64,000 nucleotides of DNA from Hydractinia symbiolongicarpus (taxonomy: Eukaryota; Cnidaria; Hydrozoa; Anthoathecata; Hydractiniidae). The stretch covers positions 21,573,650 to 21,637,649 of the forward strand of contig NC_079887.1 in the NCBI RefSeq assembly GCF_029227915.1, in the 5' to 3' direction. Positions 20,940-31,920 of the stretch are shown piece after piece. Position numbers and translations under genes: made by a program. The stretch's first letter is position 1; each line of letters starts with the position of its first letter. The notes under the pieces were generated by a model. It was not told the DNA's origin. It worked only from the letters and a program-made list of their open reading frames with translations, and made no database searches.

Positions 20940-23340
20940 TATAGGAAGTTCATTGTAAAATTTTGCAGCCATAAACCAACTGGACCGTTTTCCATACTCC
21001 GTTCTCAGGCGGGAGGACGTAAAGATACATTGTTGTTTCTCGTCGCGAAGGAATGATTAACTTTCTCGAAGTAGTTATGAAAGTTTTTACATATTATATC
21101 ATTAAGGCACTTTCCAATGAATTCGCAGGCCGTTCTTTTCCGGAAGCCTTAAATTGTTGCTAGTTTTGAATCGTCAGTGTTTCAAAGTATACGTGCAGCT
21201 CTCCTTTCAAACGTAGTATACTTTTTCAGTTGCGTTGGTGTTTGTTTCAATTGTACAAAACTACAGTGTCTGAACATCGGGAGGACTGTGTCAATGTCCA
21301 TGCAATTTCATAATCTTGCCAAAAAGGTTAAGACGTTCACTTGCTTTCTTATAACTAGTATCAAACGGGCTGTTTAAGTTCAAGGTACTGTCAATTTTGA
21401 TACCCAGGTATTTATATGAGGTAGTAACGTTGCTGTATTGTAAACCCTTTTCACGATACCATACTGATATTTCAATTCGATTATTCTTGGCAGCTTAGAT
21501 AATCTTTGAGTTGTACAGAACATCACAATTTCAGTTTTGTTCTTTTTCATGTTGATTAAAAGCTCGTTATCTGCACAACAGTTAGATAATGCTGAGAAAT
21601 CTGTAGACAGCTTTGACTCAATTTCATGTAAGTCTTTTACAGCATAGTAAGGGACGATGTCCTCTGCGTAGTGTATTATATTACTATGTAATATATTATC
21701 ACCGTCATTCAAGTACAGTAAAAATAGAAGTGGTCCAAGAAGTAATCCTTGAGGAACACCGGATGTAACTGATTGTGAATTGGAATTTTGACCACCCATA
21801 CCACTGACTGCTTTTGGTTAAAAAGGTAGTCCGAAAACCAAGATAGTTCATTATCCTGTACACCGTAAGCAGCTAATGTTGATTGGAATTTGGCATGACT
21901 TGAAGTGTCAAATGCCTTTGTGAACTCTACCAAAAACTGCTCCAACAACATGGCCACTATCAACAGAGTTTCTTATATCGTCCAGAAGAAGAGTGGTAGC
22001 TAGTTCAGTTGATCTTTTTGATTGAAAACCGAATTGATTTTTCGATATAATAACTTATTTTCCTCCAGAAATGCTGTAAGTTGCTTTTGTACCGCTTTTT
22101 CGATGATTTTCGATACAATTGGCAAGATCGAAATTGGCCGATAGTTTCCGAAATCATTCTTGGATCCTGATTTAAAAACTGGGTTCACTTTGGCACCTTT
22201 CCATAATGTTGGTACTAGTCCTGAAACTAACGACATGTTGATCAAATGTGATAGTGGTGATGATATAATTTTGGCAGTATCCTTAAGAAATCCAGCTGGC
22301 AAGTCGTCCAATCCAATTGCTTTGTTTCGCTTGATTGAATTCAGGTAAAACTCTACTTGAACTTTGGAGACGTATTTGAAGATTTACTAATGGGAAAGAA
22401 ATATTTTTGAGGAGACCAACGATTTTGAAAAAGAATGTACAAAATCCATTTGCATTTGAGCGTTTGTAGATGTTTCCACTCCGTCGGCAGTAAAAGTCCG
22501 GTCAAAAATTTCAAATTTCCCTTTCACATCATAAATAGACTTTATAACCGACCAAAATTTACTAGGGTCATTTTTATTTTCGGCTAATATGTTTTTGTTG
22601 TATGTTGATATAGCCTTGCGAACAAGAATGTTGACACGATTTCTCAAGTTCTCAAGACGACTCCACTTATTACCCCAGTCAAAAGGGAAAAAACAAAAAA
22701 ACAAAAAAAACAAAATAAAAATTATGTCAGCAAGGCGGTTTGACTGCACTGGTCTTATCTTTGGAGAGTGACGACTCCACTTATTACGCTAGGCACACAA
22801 GATTGTACAGAGTAGGACAGATGAAAAGTTACGGATGAAGGAAATGTCTAGTTCCTGCTGAAGACTGTTCGCGGACCTCTTTTGAGGTGACTCAGCTACA
22901 CATTTCGGGTACCTTGGTTCAGGAATATGAGTCGAAACCATTGTACCCTTTACAGGAATCTTGTCCCAATCACTCTGTCTGTTTGTTTGTTCAATTTTTG
23001 TGCCAATTACCTCCTTGGAAAAGGAAGAATTGTGTTCCTTTATATGAGCATATTCTTTAGAGAAGCAAAACGTCTAGAATTTAAATTTTAAGACTTAAGT
23101 GGTCGAGTTTATCATTGTGCGTGCACTTTGTAATTTTCATTCTTTCCATGCTGAGTTTACGTCTTTCGAATAGAAGAGAATAGAAGTACTTCCAGTCCTT
23201 TAAGTTTAGATCGTTAAATGCAGAATCCGGATCGTAATTTCTGTAATCACGGACTGTGATTGTTTTATCTAACCATGTCATGATTACCTATACCGAACGG
23301 AATAGTGCACGAACATTTGACGTTTTGATAATTGTGGTGT
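20940..23340 (-). pseudogene. CR1-like LINE, reverse transcriptase, broken and interrupted
   Basis: In minus-strand order: linker after the endonuclease (23340-23155: RDYRNYDPDSAFNDL); FWSVIKSIYDVKG region (22640-22390); RT blocks DDLPAGFLK, PTLWKGAKVNPVFKSGS and NYRPISILP (22311-22000); FTKAFDT (about 21930); TSGVPQGLLLGPLLFLLYLND and YAED in place of YADD (21799-21380); C-terminal FYNELPINIRSEM (about 20950). Several frameshifts and the Asp-to-Glu change in the catalytic motif make it inactive. A 3' UTR of the USP retrotransposon (about 22660-23150) is inserted in it on the opposite strand. The clade name is tentative. Confidence 0.85.
22660..23150 (+). repeat. RLE-USP 3' UTR inserted in the LINE
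   Basis: Contains a partial module (22658-22680), a full module (about 22735-22795: CTTTGGAGAGTGACGACTCC, TTATTACGC), the GGCACACAAGATTG block shared with 6665-6875, and the terminal hairpin region with TAGAGAAGCAAAACGTCTA. It splits the LINE protein between its linker and RT segments. Confidence 0.75.
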
Positions 23341-23690
23341 TATGTCCATGCATATTAACCCAGTTACGACAGGCTAGAACTGCCAATAGGCAGGTCCAAA
23401 GCAATGGAGTGCCTGTCTGCTCTTATTTATAATTTTACATTCATTTAGTTGTTGTAATGTTGTAATGTCGTTCTTCTGTTTTTGTGTAACGACCGTTAGT
23501 TGTACACATTGTATTGTGTAGAGAGGGTTGTTTTGTTCAATTACCTTGAATCTACAGACTATCCTTGCAAAAAGAGAGATTTTGCACTGCGTTTTGATCT
23601 TTAGAAGGTGTAACCTCTACAATTTTAACTTCAAGGGTCGTTAGACCAGTCCCATCATCGCAGCTTGCTGTCTTGTGATCTCATAATCAA
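23341..23690 (+). repeat. 3' UTR of another RLE-USP copy
   Basis: CCCAGTTACGACAGGCTAGAACTGCC matches the copy C 3' UTR (minus strand, about 4320-4275). It ends with CCTTGCAAAAAGAGAG, AGAAGGTGTAACCTCT, TCATCATCG-CAGCTTGCTG-TCTTGTGA (hairpin at 23661-23670). No coding sequence remains. Confidence 0.7.
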
Positions 23691-24395
23691 CGTGTCCCTG
23701 AAATTTTACAAGTTGTTGTTGATGAGTTGGTCGAATCTTCATCATTGGTGGACAACATTCTCTCTGTAACATTGATCACAACAACGTTCTGATTTTTTTT
23801 TTTTTTGTTCTTCCGAAGCCCAAAAGCTTTTAGGCGACAACAAGTGTTACTGTCCGCAGTGCTCGTCTTTTCGGGAAGCAACAGTTGAGAACAAAAATAT
23901 CAAATTGTGGCAGTGTTCTAGTTGTCCAATTGCTTAGGTATACATCTCTAAACAGGTCATCGTTTAAAGACAACAGGTTGGTTTCGTGCTTTCCTATGTG
24001 TGGGCCTAATAACACGTGTAAAGAGTCACAAGTTCTGGCACACAGATCGCTGCCTATTTTTTGTGTAAGAATTTGTTATGAATTCCTTTAGACTTATTCC
24101 GATTAAGGATATTCACTTGATGTATTCCTTGATTCAGTTTGAATCGCTTGTTTTATTGTTTTGTGGACAAGTATTTGTTTTCAAAGTTTGTTCTTCTTTG
24201 TTCTTGTGTACTGTATTACTTTTATGTTATTCAAAGTGGTCAGTGTATATTTTGCAAAGTCCTTGCAACAAGGTAGGTTTTGGATTAATTTGGAATCTTT
24301 AGAGGGTACAAACTCTACATAGCCATAACCACCTGTCTTTAGACAAGTATGATTATTACAGCTTGCTGTTTTGTAACCTTATCATTAATGCTTTG
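23690..24395 (+). pseudogene. Degenerate USP fragment with its 3' end
   Basis: Scattered frames match copy C: LVDNILSVTLITTT, a zinc-ribbon remnant around TACTGTCCGCAGTGC (YCPQC), and CLG-IHL/SFKDNR near 23940-23980. The His box is gone. The end (24263-24395) carries CCTTG-CAA-CAAGG, AGAGGGTACAAACTCT and CAGCTTGCTG (24359-24368). Many stops; non-functional. Confidence 0.7.
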
Positions 24396-24408
24396 GATTT
24401 CTGACAAA

Positions 24409-24894
24409 TCATTTATGGTCTAATATAAATTCGGTGAAAAACTTGCTGACATCGACAGGCTTATGCTCTTGTTCAATGATCCAGGAAAGTATTGTTCTGG
24501 CTGTAATGGATACGTTTTCATACTGAGCTTTGTCAATTCTATCATCTTTCCATACGAAGGGTACATCAGAAGCAACTAAAACATTTGTTTCCACTTCTGC
24601 CAGAAAATAACGCATTCTAGGATTGACAATACTAACAAGTATTGTTCCAATAATTTAATCAGAGTTATGTTGATTATTAAGGCCAGTATACCCATGTTCA
24701 ATGATTACATCAGTAAAATTTGTTGGATCAGTTTTCAAAGATGACAACATCTCTTTTTCTGCATCAGTTAAATGATGTTCTATTAACAGATTTTTCCTTT
24801 TTAAGTTAAGATCTAATATCAATGAAAAAACATTAAAGTGAAGAAAACATGGTGGTGATGCACCATGAGCTGAACTATATGCTACCAGCTGCAA
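24409..24894 (-). pseudogene. Unknown open frame with one in-frame stop
   Basis: 24894-24655 and 24615-24409 lie in the same frame, separated by a stop near 24655. Together they give about 160 codons with protein-like composition (LTDAEKEMLSSLK, VASDVPFVWKDD, ARTILSWIIEQEHKP). I do not recognise it. Its position between retroelement fragments suggests a piece of a transposon protein, but nothing in the sequence proves this. Confidence 0.35.
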
Positions 24895-25039
24895 GCTACA
24901 AAATTGCCAATCTGAACCTGCAACATGGAATCGACTGGAGCTCCATTAGGGAAAATGGATGTTAATTGAAATTCCATACATGGCACTAGTAAGAAACACA
25001 TTTGTTAAAGCTAAGTTAAAGAAGCCATTTCTGTCAGCA

Positions 25040-25806
25040 AAACAACCTCAAAGTTAGGCGAAGCATTTGTAGGTGTTCTTCAAAGTTTGGCTGTTTCTAG
25101 AAGTCCAATTGATCCCTCCCATTGTTTGCGTGCTATGAAACATCATATCTCAGCTGCGAAGGGAAGTGCATTTAATATATTTGCTCAACACGACGTCCCC
25201 GAGGTTCTTGAATATCTCCTACCTGGTCTGTCATTAGACTTCCCATTTCTTGGAAGTCTTTTTAGTATTGGCATCAAGACATCAACCACTTGCAATTCAT
25301 GTCATATTACCAGCTCCTCAGAAGTTATAGCACCATGCATCCAACTTTCTCTGCACCCTACGTTACAATCTTCCTTAGATAATTTCTTTGAAAGCGAGGA
25401 GTTGTCAGACAGCAATGCCTATTTCTGCCATGTTTGTAACGCTCATCAAACTGCTGTAGTTGAAAAAGAGGTAGTGTCGTGCGGTTCCCATCTCATTTTA
25501 CAGCTAAAACGTCTTGCCAGTGCCAACGGCCTTGTGTCAGAAATTGCCTCTCGTATTACTGCTTACCCTGGTACCCTTTCCATACCTTTTACCGTAGTTT
25601 GAGAAGTGAAATTTCGTAAAAAAATTCAATTAAGGGCTATTATTAACCATTGCGGAAACTTAAATAATGGTCACTACACAACCATAGCCTTCGACCAAAT
25701 GGTACACAAGTGGATACATTGCAACGATAGAGCAGTAATTTTCTGTGATGACCGCCTTATTAACAGTCACGAGTCATATGTTTTCTTTTTAGAAGAGCTG
25801 AGATAA
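25040..25806 (+). pseudogene. USP domain of retrotransposon copy D, one in-frame stop
   Basis: SRSPIDPSHCLRAM and FAQHDVPEVLEYL (QQD box, here AQHD), zinc ribbon CNSC...CHVC, LILQLKRLAS, then after an in-frame TGA (25600-25602) NHCGNLNNGHYTTIAFDQ and WIHCNDR, ending at EELR. Copy B reads VDGEVK where D has a 3-nt deletion creating the stop. The Cys box and endonuclease are missing, so the copy is 5'-truncated near 25040. Copies B and D are near-identical inverted relatives. Confidence 0.85.
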
Positions 25807-25825
25807 GAATATTTTAACTGGAATG

Positions 25826-26475
25826 AGTGAGCAAGGGGGGTCTTGACTACACTCAGTCTTGTCTTTGGAGAGTGACGACTCCACTTATTACCCCAGTCAA
25901 AAATAAAACAAAATCAAATAAAAATTAAGTTAGTAAGGGGGTTTGATCATACTAGGTCTTGTCTTTGGAGAGTGACGACTCCACTTAATACCCCAGTTAA
26001 AAAAAAATAAAAAATAAAAAAAAATATTAGCAGGGGGGGTTGATCACACATGATCTTGTCTTTGGAGAGTAACGACTCCACTTATTACCTGAGTTAAAAA
26101 CAACGAATAGCACAGTTGAACAGAGAATGGTCAAAGTTTACTTTAGGAAGATAGGGATGTCTAGTTTCTGCTGATGACCGTCCGCGGACCTCTTCGAGGT
26201 GACCCAGCTAGACATCCAGGGTACTTAGGTTCAGAAATATGGGTCGAAACCTACCTGCCCTTGGTTAAAGTTCTGTTCATCTTTTCAAATGTGTTGTGTC
26301 CTTTTTATTTTTTTATATATTTTTTAATTAATTCCTTGTAAAAAGGGAGAATTGTGCTTTTCGAGGCATTTTCTCTTGAGGAGTACAACCTCTAGCTTTT
26401 TTCCAAGGACCTAACAGGTTGAGTTCATCATTGCGGTGGCTTGCCACCTCTTTGTAAATTATTTTCTTTTCTATT
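25826..26475 (+). repeat. Copy D 3' UTR: three hairpin modules and terminal hairpins
   Basis: Modules at 25833-25897, 25936-25997 and 26033-26095 (G-run, CTTGTCTTTGGAGAGTRACGACTCC, TTATTACC). Then a UTR with ACCTCTTCGAGGT (about 26189-26201), and the terminal block 26333-26462 with CCTTG...AAGG, GAGG-AGTACAA-CCTC and GGTGGCTTGCCACC (26435-26448), followed by TCTTTGTAAATTATT. It is the inverted counterpart of 2691-3345. Confidence 0.82.
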
Positions 26476-26614
26476 TGTGTTTGATCTGTAACCAGTCCGT
26501 TTATGTTGTTACCTCTGTCTTGTGTCGTATTGTTTGTAATAGAAGGATTGTTTTTTCTCTTTACGATTTTCTTAAAGGGAAAAAAAGTGTATACGTAAAC
26601 TAAAATTACAGATT

Positions 26615-27417
26615 TTACAAATCTGCAAAAGCTTTGAATCCTGTATATTTTCCATCATTTTCTGGGAAACTTTCACGAATTTTTTTCACAACGCATGCCG
26701 GTATAACAACTCTACATCCTTTTCCCAGTGTTTCATAGTAATGCACCCAAGCCGTATATTGTCTGTATGCTGAAAAGCGTAGTTGTCTAAAAAGAATATA
26801 ATATGTTTTGTTGTTGTGGAACCTAGGCCTTACAAAATGTTGTATATATAATTTTAAATATTCTTTGACTCACATTCAGTAAACGAACTTTTATGTAGAT
26901 AAAGAACGCATTTTTTTTTTCGCATATGAAGTAATATTTTATATTTTTTTTGAAAGGTAGAATAATAAGCTTACTTGTTTTGAAAAGATTTTATATCCTT
27001 GAAATTATTTTGATATCTGCGATGTCTAATGCTTGCTGTCTCTAATACGGTGCGATTTAAACAAAGAATATTAAAATCTTTATGCAAGGTAATACATGTA
27101 TTCTCTTCCAGCTTTTATCCCAGTAAAATTGTAAACTCCAAACAACACTTGCATTCTTCAACAGTCATTAACTCGTCTATATCACATTTTTTACACTTAC
27201 ACCAATGTAAGTTTTCTAACCTGCTTGAGTCTAAATCCTCATCTTCGTCGTCGTCTGAAATATCATTCGCAGTTTTTGATGAACAAATGTTTTTCAACTG
27301 ACTTTCAGTATATTCAGGTTCGTTATCATAACACCCTTTGCAAATACTTTCATCTGTTTCAGAACTATATACTTCGCTATGTTCACTAGCACAACTACTT
27401 TCTTCGCTTCTATCCAT
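26615..27417 (-). pseudogene. P2X7 C-terminal-type cysteine-rich domain protein (two exons, one stop)
   Basis: Exon 1 27417-26975, exon 2 26786-26615, with GT-AG borders and matching phase (AA|A). The acidic Ser/Glu-rich N-terminus is followed by WCKCKKC...ECKCCLEF, then NRTVLETASIRHRRYQNN and, in exon 2, QLRFSAYRQYTAWV, CRVVIPACVVKKIRESFP and GKYTGFKAF. This is the zinc-binding domain known from the cytoplasmic tail of P2X7 receptors and found in many stand-alone invertebrate proteins and transposon-linked ones. An in-frame TAA after FTILLG (near 27115) interrupts exon 1. About 204 codons; no membrane segment, so not a receptor. It may be a decayed transposon gene. Confidence 0.75.
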
Positions 27418-27524
27418 GACTAAGTGATTTTGAGTCTCGCGGCTTATATACTTCGCTATGTTCACTAGCACAACTACTTTCTTCGCTGCTATCCATGACT
27501 AAGTGATTTTGAGTCTCGCGGCTC
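27369..27524 (-). repeat. 78-bp tandem duplication over the start of the P2X7-like gene
   Basis: 27369-27446 is repeated as 27447-27524 with few changes. It duplicates the start codon and the first codons (MDRSEESSCASEHSEVY versus MDSSEESSCASEHSEVY). Confidence 0.85.
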
Positions 27525-28404
27525 ATACGTCATAATTCTGTATGGTTCACGAGGAACCGTGAATGGAGTACACGGTTAATTTCAGAAAACCTTAGAACTT
27601 TAATGGGCTAAAACAGCCTAAATAATGAAAATTAAGAGTTAATTTTTTTTCAATAGTTTATTTAGATGTTATACAACGTTCTTAATTTTTTTTTAACAAC
27701 ATTTTTTTTTGAATTAGTTTCCCTTTAAAGAATAGTTTTAGGAGCCTAACCCCAGTTTTGACAACCACCGTCCCTGTAGACAAGATACTTCAGTGCAGAT
27801 TGCTGTATTGTAAACCTTTTTCATTAGTAAAACATACAAAGATAAACAAAATTAATGTAAAAATATTAACATTACAGTGCGCAGTACGTTCAACAAACCT
27901 AAGTTTTCCGTTTGTTAGTCAGCTGATACCTTTAGTTAGCTTTTTGAATTTTAGGACAAACACATTAGTTACGCCCCAGGGTAAACATTAATTATTCAAC
28001 AAAATATAAGCAAATATGGTGGCTAGGTTTTGTTTTAAAAAAGCAGTAAAATTTAGAACTTAGGGAATTTGAGATTTTTCTTGGAAATTACGAGTCTGCT
28101 TGGAACACTGGAGAGTGACATAAAAACTAAACGTCTGAAAAAATCAAAGTTCTTACTATTTGTGATTTCAAATCCACTTCAAACATTGTCCTTTATTTTA
28201 TACTTTCAACTTTACTAATTTACTTCTAGCTCTAGTTACCACTTCTTGCTTCACTTCTTGGACTTTTCTTTCTCTGAATTACATTTTGCACTTTTTTAAG
28301 GACGCAAGGACCGTTCTTTTGTTGTTGTTGTCTTCGCTGTCGAGGGATAGCATTTTTGCCAAAACTTTTTTAATCAACTTCTTTTTAAAGTTTTCCTAAC
28401 AATC

Positions 28405-29114
28405 TAGGTCAAGTATTCATATTCAACAAACCGGTTATTGGGCTTGGAGTTAGCGACTCGACAAAGCGGAATTTTTTCGCCTTCCTCGTCCTTTGTGCAC
28501 TTCCATAATAGAGTTATAAATAAAATCATTAATTAGCAAATATAAGGATAAAATAAAAAAACTTTTTTAAAATACTGACATCGCTTATTTTTGGGAAATC
28601 TGAGTATTCTTGCCTGTTCAACGTTGATGTTATGGTCCAATATTGCTAGTTGAGTCCCAGCAATCATCTTCTCTATTCTAAAGTAGGCGGCTTTGGGGAG
28701 GTAACGAATCTTCAGGGCATGAAAAACCTCCAGTAGGGTGGTGTGGATTTGCGCCGTCATTTGCCGTAGATCTTTTACCAACACTGTTTGGTTAATGATT
28801 TTCACCAATTTCTCGTGCACTGCCGAATCCATTACGAGCCACTCTTTGCGAAGTGCTTCTTCTTCTGATAATGTAGAGTGATCGCATTTTTTGTAATATT
28901 TATTTTGTACGCGCACATGCCCGTTGACTGTATGGTGGACTGCTAAAGTAAATGGCTCTGCCAGGTTTTTCGTTAACGATAAAGTTGCGATCGACCGATA
29001 TAAATGGTTCATGATGCACGATGCCCCTCTGGCAAGTGTCTTTAGATCTATAGTGATATACTGGCTTAAGACAGTGCCATTGCCTGTCCATTTCATGTGC
29101 AGAGCTTGAAACAC
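28405..29114 (-). pseudogene. C-terminal part of a transposase-like protein
   Basis: The 193-codon frame (29114-28533) contains DLRQMTAQIHTTLLEVFHAL, YLPKAAYFRIEKMIAGTQLAILDHN, a signature I recall from large multicopy cnidarian and fish proteins that look like transposases (possibly Kolobok-type; uncertain). A downstream frame (about 28500-28405) with SKPNNRFVEYEY resembles the terminal SKPT-RFV-KP motif of the same family and would be a second exon. The N-terminal catalytic part is absent. Confidence 0.55.
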
Positions 29115-31772
29115 TGATTAAAGTAATGTATTGGAGATATAAGGGTTAAAGGGCAGGCAGCGAGGCGGTTTAAGGACAACCATGGATAATAATTATATTG
29201 CTGCGATTTTAAAAAAATAATAATAAAAACTCACTGAAAAGGTAAGCAAAAGCACTCTGCAATAGTAAAACCACAGATTAGCACATGTGATTGTCATTTA
29301 GGACACATAATTGCACTATAAATTTTCTTTCCTCCAGGGAAGATTAGTTACTAAATGGTATTTTGGTAAAAATGCCACATCCATGCCTTTTTTGTTTGTA
29401 TTTTTAACTTGTGTTGATCAAAGAACTTCAAACTTGGGACTGTCCAGTTCATAATAGTTTAAGTTAAGGGGAAAAAATAATGCCGCCGGAGCAGCAGGTT
29501 GTCAACTAAGCCATTTTCTGTTAGGGCGTGAAAACTAAAAATTTGGTTAATATTTTTCTTTCCTATAGAACATCACACCCACGTTCGCAGAAATTTGTGC
29601 TTTTTGATACAAGAAATGGCAAAAAATATTTAAAATAAAATCAAATGGGGCAAATTCTCTAGGTAAAAAGGGGTATAACTGTTATCACTTTAGGCGTTTT
29701 TAATCCTGTTTTTGCAAATTCATATGTAACTGACGATAATAATTGTCTCAACATGGATTAAAATGTCACACTAAATATCGTAGAATTTAGGGCGAATCAA
29801 GTATGCTTCTCCATAGTTTTGATAAAAATCTTGTTTAAAATTGATTTTTCTAAGATTTGTAGAATCCGTCCAGCTTTTAGCGGCAAACTTTGGCAGGCTA
29901 AAAAAGCAAAATCAAGGATTACACGGAATCGCATGTGCCAGCTATACTTATAGACTCACTCTTTTTGCCATATTTCAGTTTTAATAGATGGTGTAACTAC
30001 CGTAAATCAAACTACTGAATAACCTTATATCCGGTGACTTAATTCTTAAGAGATACCCTTTAACCTTAACCTTCACTAATGTTTTTTTTTTTTTTTTTTT
30101 AGAAATTATAGCTAGAACCCTGGGAACTCCACGTTTTACCAACTACGTTACATTGCGCCCACGTTACAAGAAGCTGAAATTCGTAGCTAAAGGAGAAAAG
30201 AACTTTCAAGTGTGATTGGAGTCATGACAGGAAGAACTTCATCTGACTATTATCATCACCAACTTAATTTTTCCTAATAATGTTCGCAATCTCGGCTCGC
30301 TAAATTGCACCGACTAAAATAAATCAGGAAATAAGATCCTGTAATTTTTAAAATAATTCAGGAATCGTAGGAACACGCCCCTAACACTATACAGATAAAT
30401 TCAGTCAAAAAAGGAGCCACAAAAATGTTTCTACTTAACGTTCTGATCAATTTGTTTTGCCCGTATATATAATGATTTTTTTTAATAATCCCACCTTTTA
30501 TTTCAAATACCTTTTACAAAATTTCTACGAGATCAAAGTTTTCACGAAGATTTACATGCGTGTCTTAAATTGTTTTTTAAATTATAGGAACGATCGGACG
30601 TTTTTTTTAACGTTATCTCTAACAATAGGTCTCTCGGTCAAACCGCATCATGCTAAACTCCAAACAGTAAATGCTAAATATGTTTTCAGGTTTCGCTGTG
30701 GTGTGATTCTTTACAGGTCATTGACTATTTAAAAATGTTTCTTTTCTGATTTTACCGTTTTTACATGATGTTTTTACATGCATTAGAGCGAGCGCATTAC
30801 GGCAAGTTAAAAGACACAGGTTGCGTCTGCAAACAATTATTAACATTTTTAAGGCTTAAACTAATTTGGTGGATATGTTAAGGGGTATACAGCAAAAAGT
30901 CAACTAAATTGGTTTAGTATGCTATCACGAAAATATATAGAGAAAAGTACCAGGGTTAAGTAAACAAACAATCACAAATATCAACAAAAATTTGTTTCAC
31001 TTTTTTGTTAGATAAATTATATGAATTAGTATATCGAAGGTTTGTACGATGTTTAAACGAAAGACTAGAAAACGGTGTAACGTAAGATAAATTACTCGGC
31101 ATCGCCCTTTGCAAGTATCAAGAATCAATGTTTTTTAATCAACGATAACATCGTTCATATTTAAGTCTGGTCTGAACTTGTTGAATTGTGTATTTCTCCC
31201 AAATGTTATTATTAATATCGGTTTGCGATAGGCTCTCAATTACTCGTTTGGCTGATATCGCGCCAGCCTTGATTATGTGCGCACATCTTTTTTATTTCTG
31301 GGCTGTATAAGGTATTAAAAACTTTCTGTTTGCCACTTAGGCCGGAGAACATTGTGTATGACATGAGTGAAAATAGAATTTCTGTCATCATCTTTTTGGC
31401 TGGATCCTTTTTCTACATATATCGCGTTTCCTTCTTCGCGATCGCCTTGTCCTAGTAATTCATGGGGAGATTTCTCAGCTTCATTGCTTGAAGCGGCAAC
31501 GTCTCCGTGAACGTCTTCAGAAGTAAAGTATTAGCGACTTTTGCCACACACCTGTTTTTGTGACTTTTGAAAATTTAGTGAAAGTTCGGTACACAGGATT
31601 GATTCCGTAGACGCTATTGTTCCTTTAAAGGCAGCGGTAATTATTTCCACAGCACTTTTTACGCTGCAGAATTCTGTAAGTTTTTTTGGCTGTCACTAGC
31701 AAATGAGCTAGAAGGTCAGCAACGAACATTATCATGCATGTGGCAATTGACTTTATCATGATTCCCTTTGGC
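29115..31772. other. Non-coding DNA within duplication copy 1
   Basis: AT-rich, with a T-run at about 30080-30101 and scattered short open frames (for example 30457-30732) of low-complexity composition. No RNA gene or domain is recognised. 42635-45292 is the same. Confidence 0.45.
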
Positions 31773-31920
31773 GTAGTTTATACGGCCGATTTTATGCCGC
31801 GTCTAACTCAAATATTTAAGTTCGGCACAAGTGCGACACTTAATATATTTTTGGTTTATACACAAAGTAAGTCAAACTAATTGAAGAGATTTTTTTTCTT
31901 TTTCGCAACTAGCAGCAGAG

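Noticed and set aside
30457-30732. 91-aa frame in the duplicated region (also 43977-44252)
   Set aside because: AT-driven composition, no motif, no splice context; it is conserved only because the whole 13.5 kb is duplicated.
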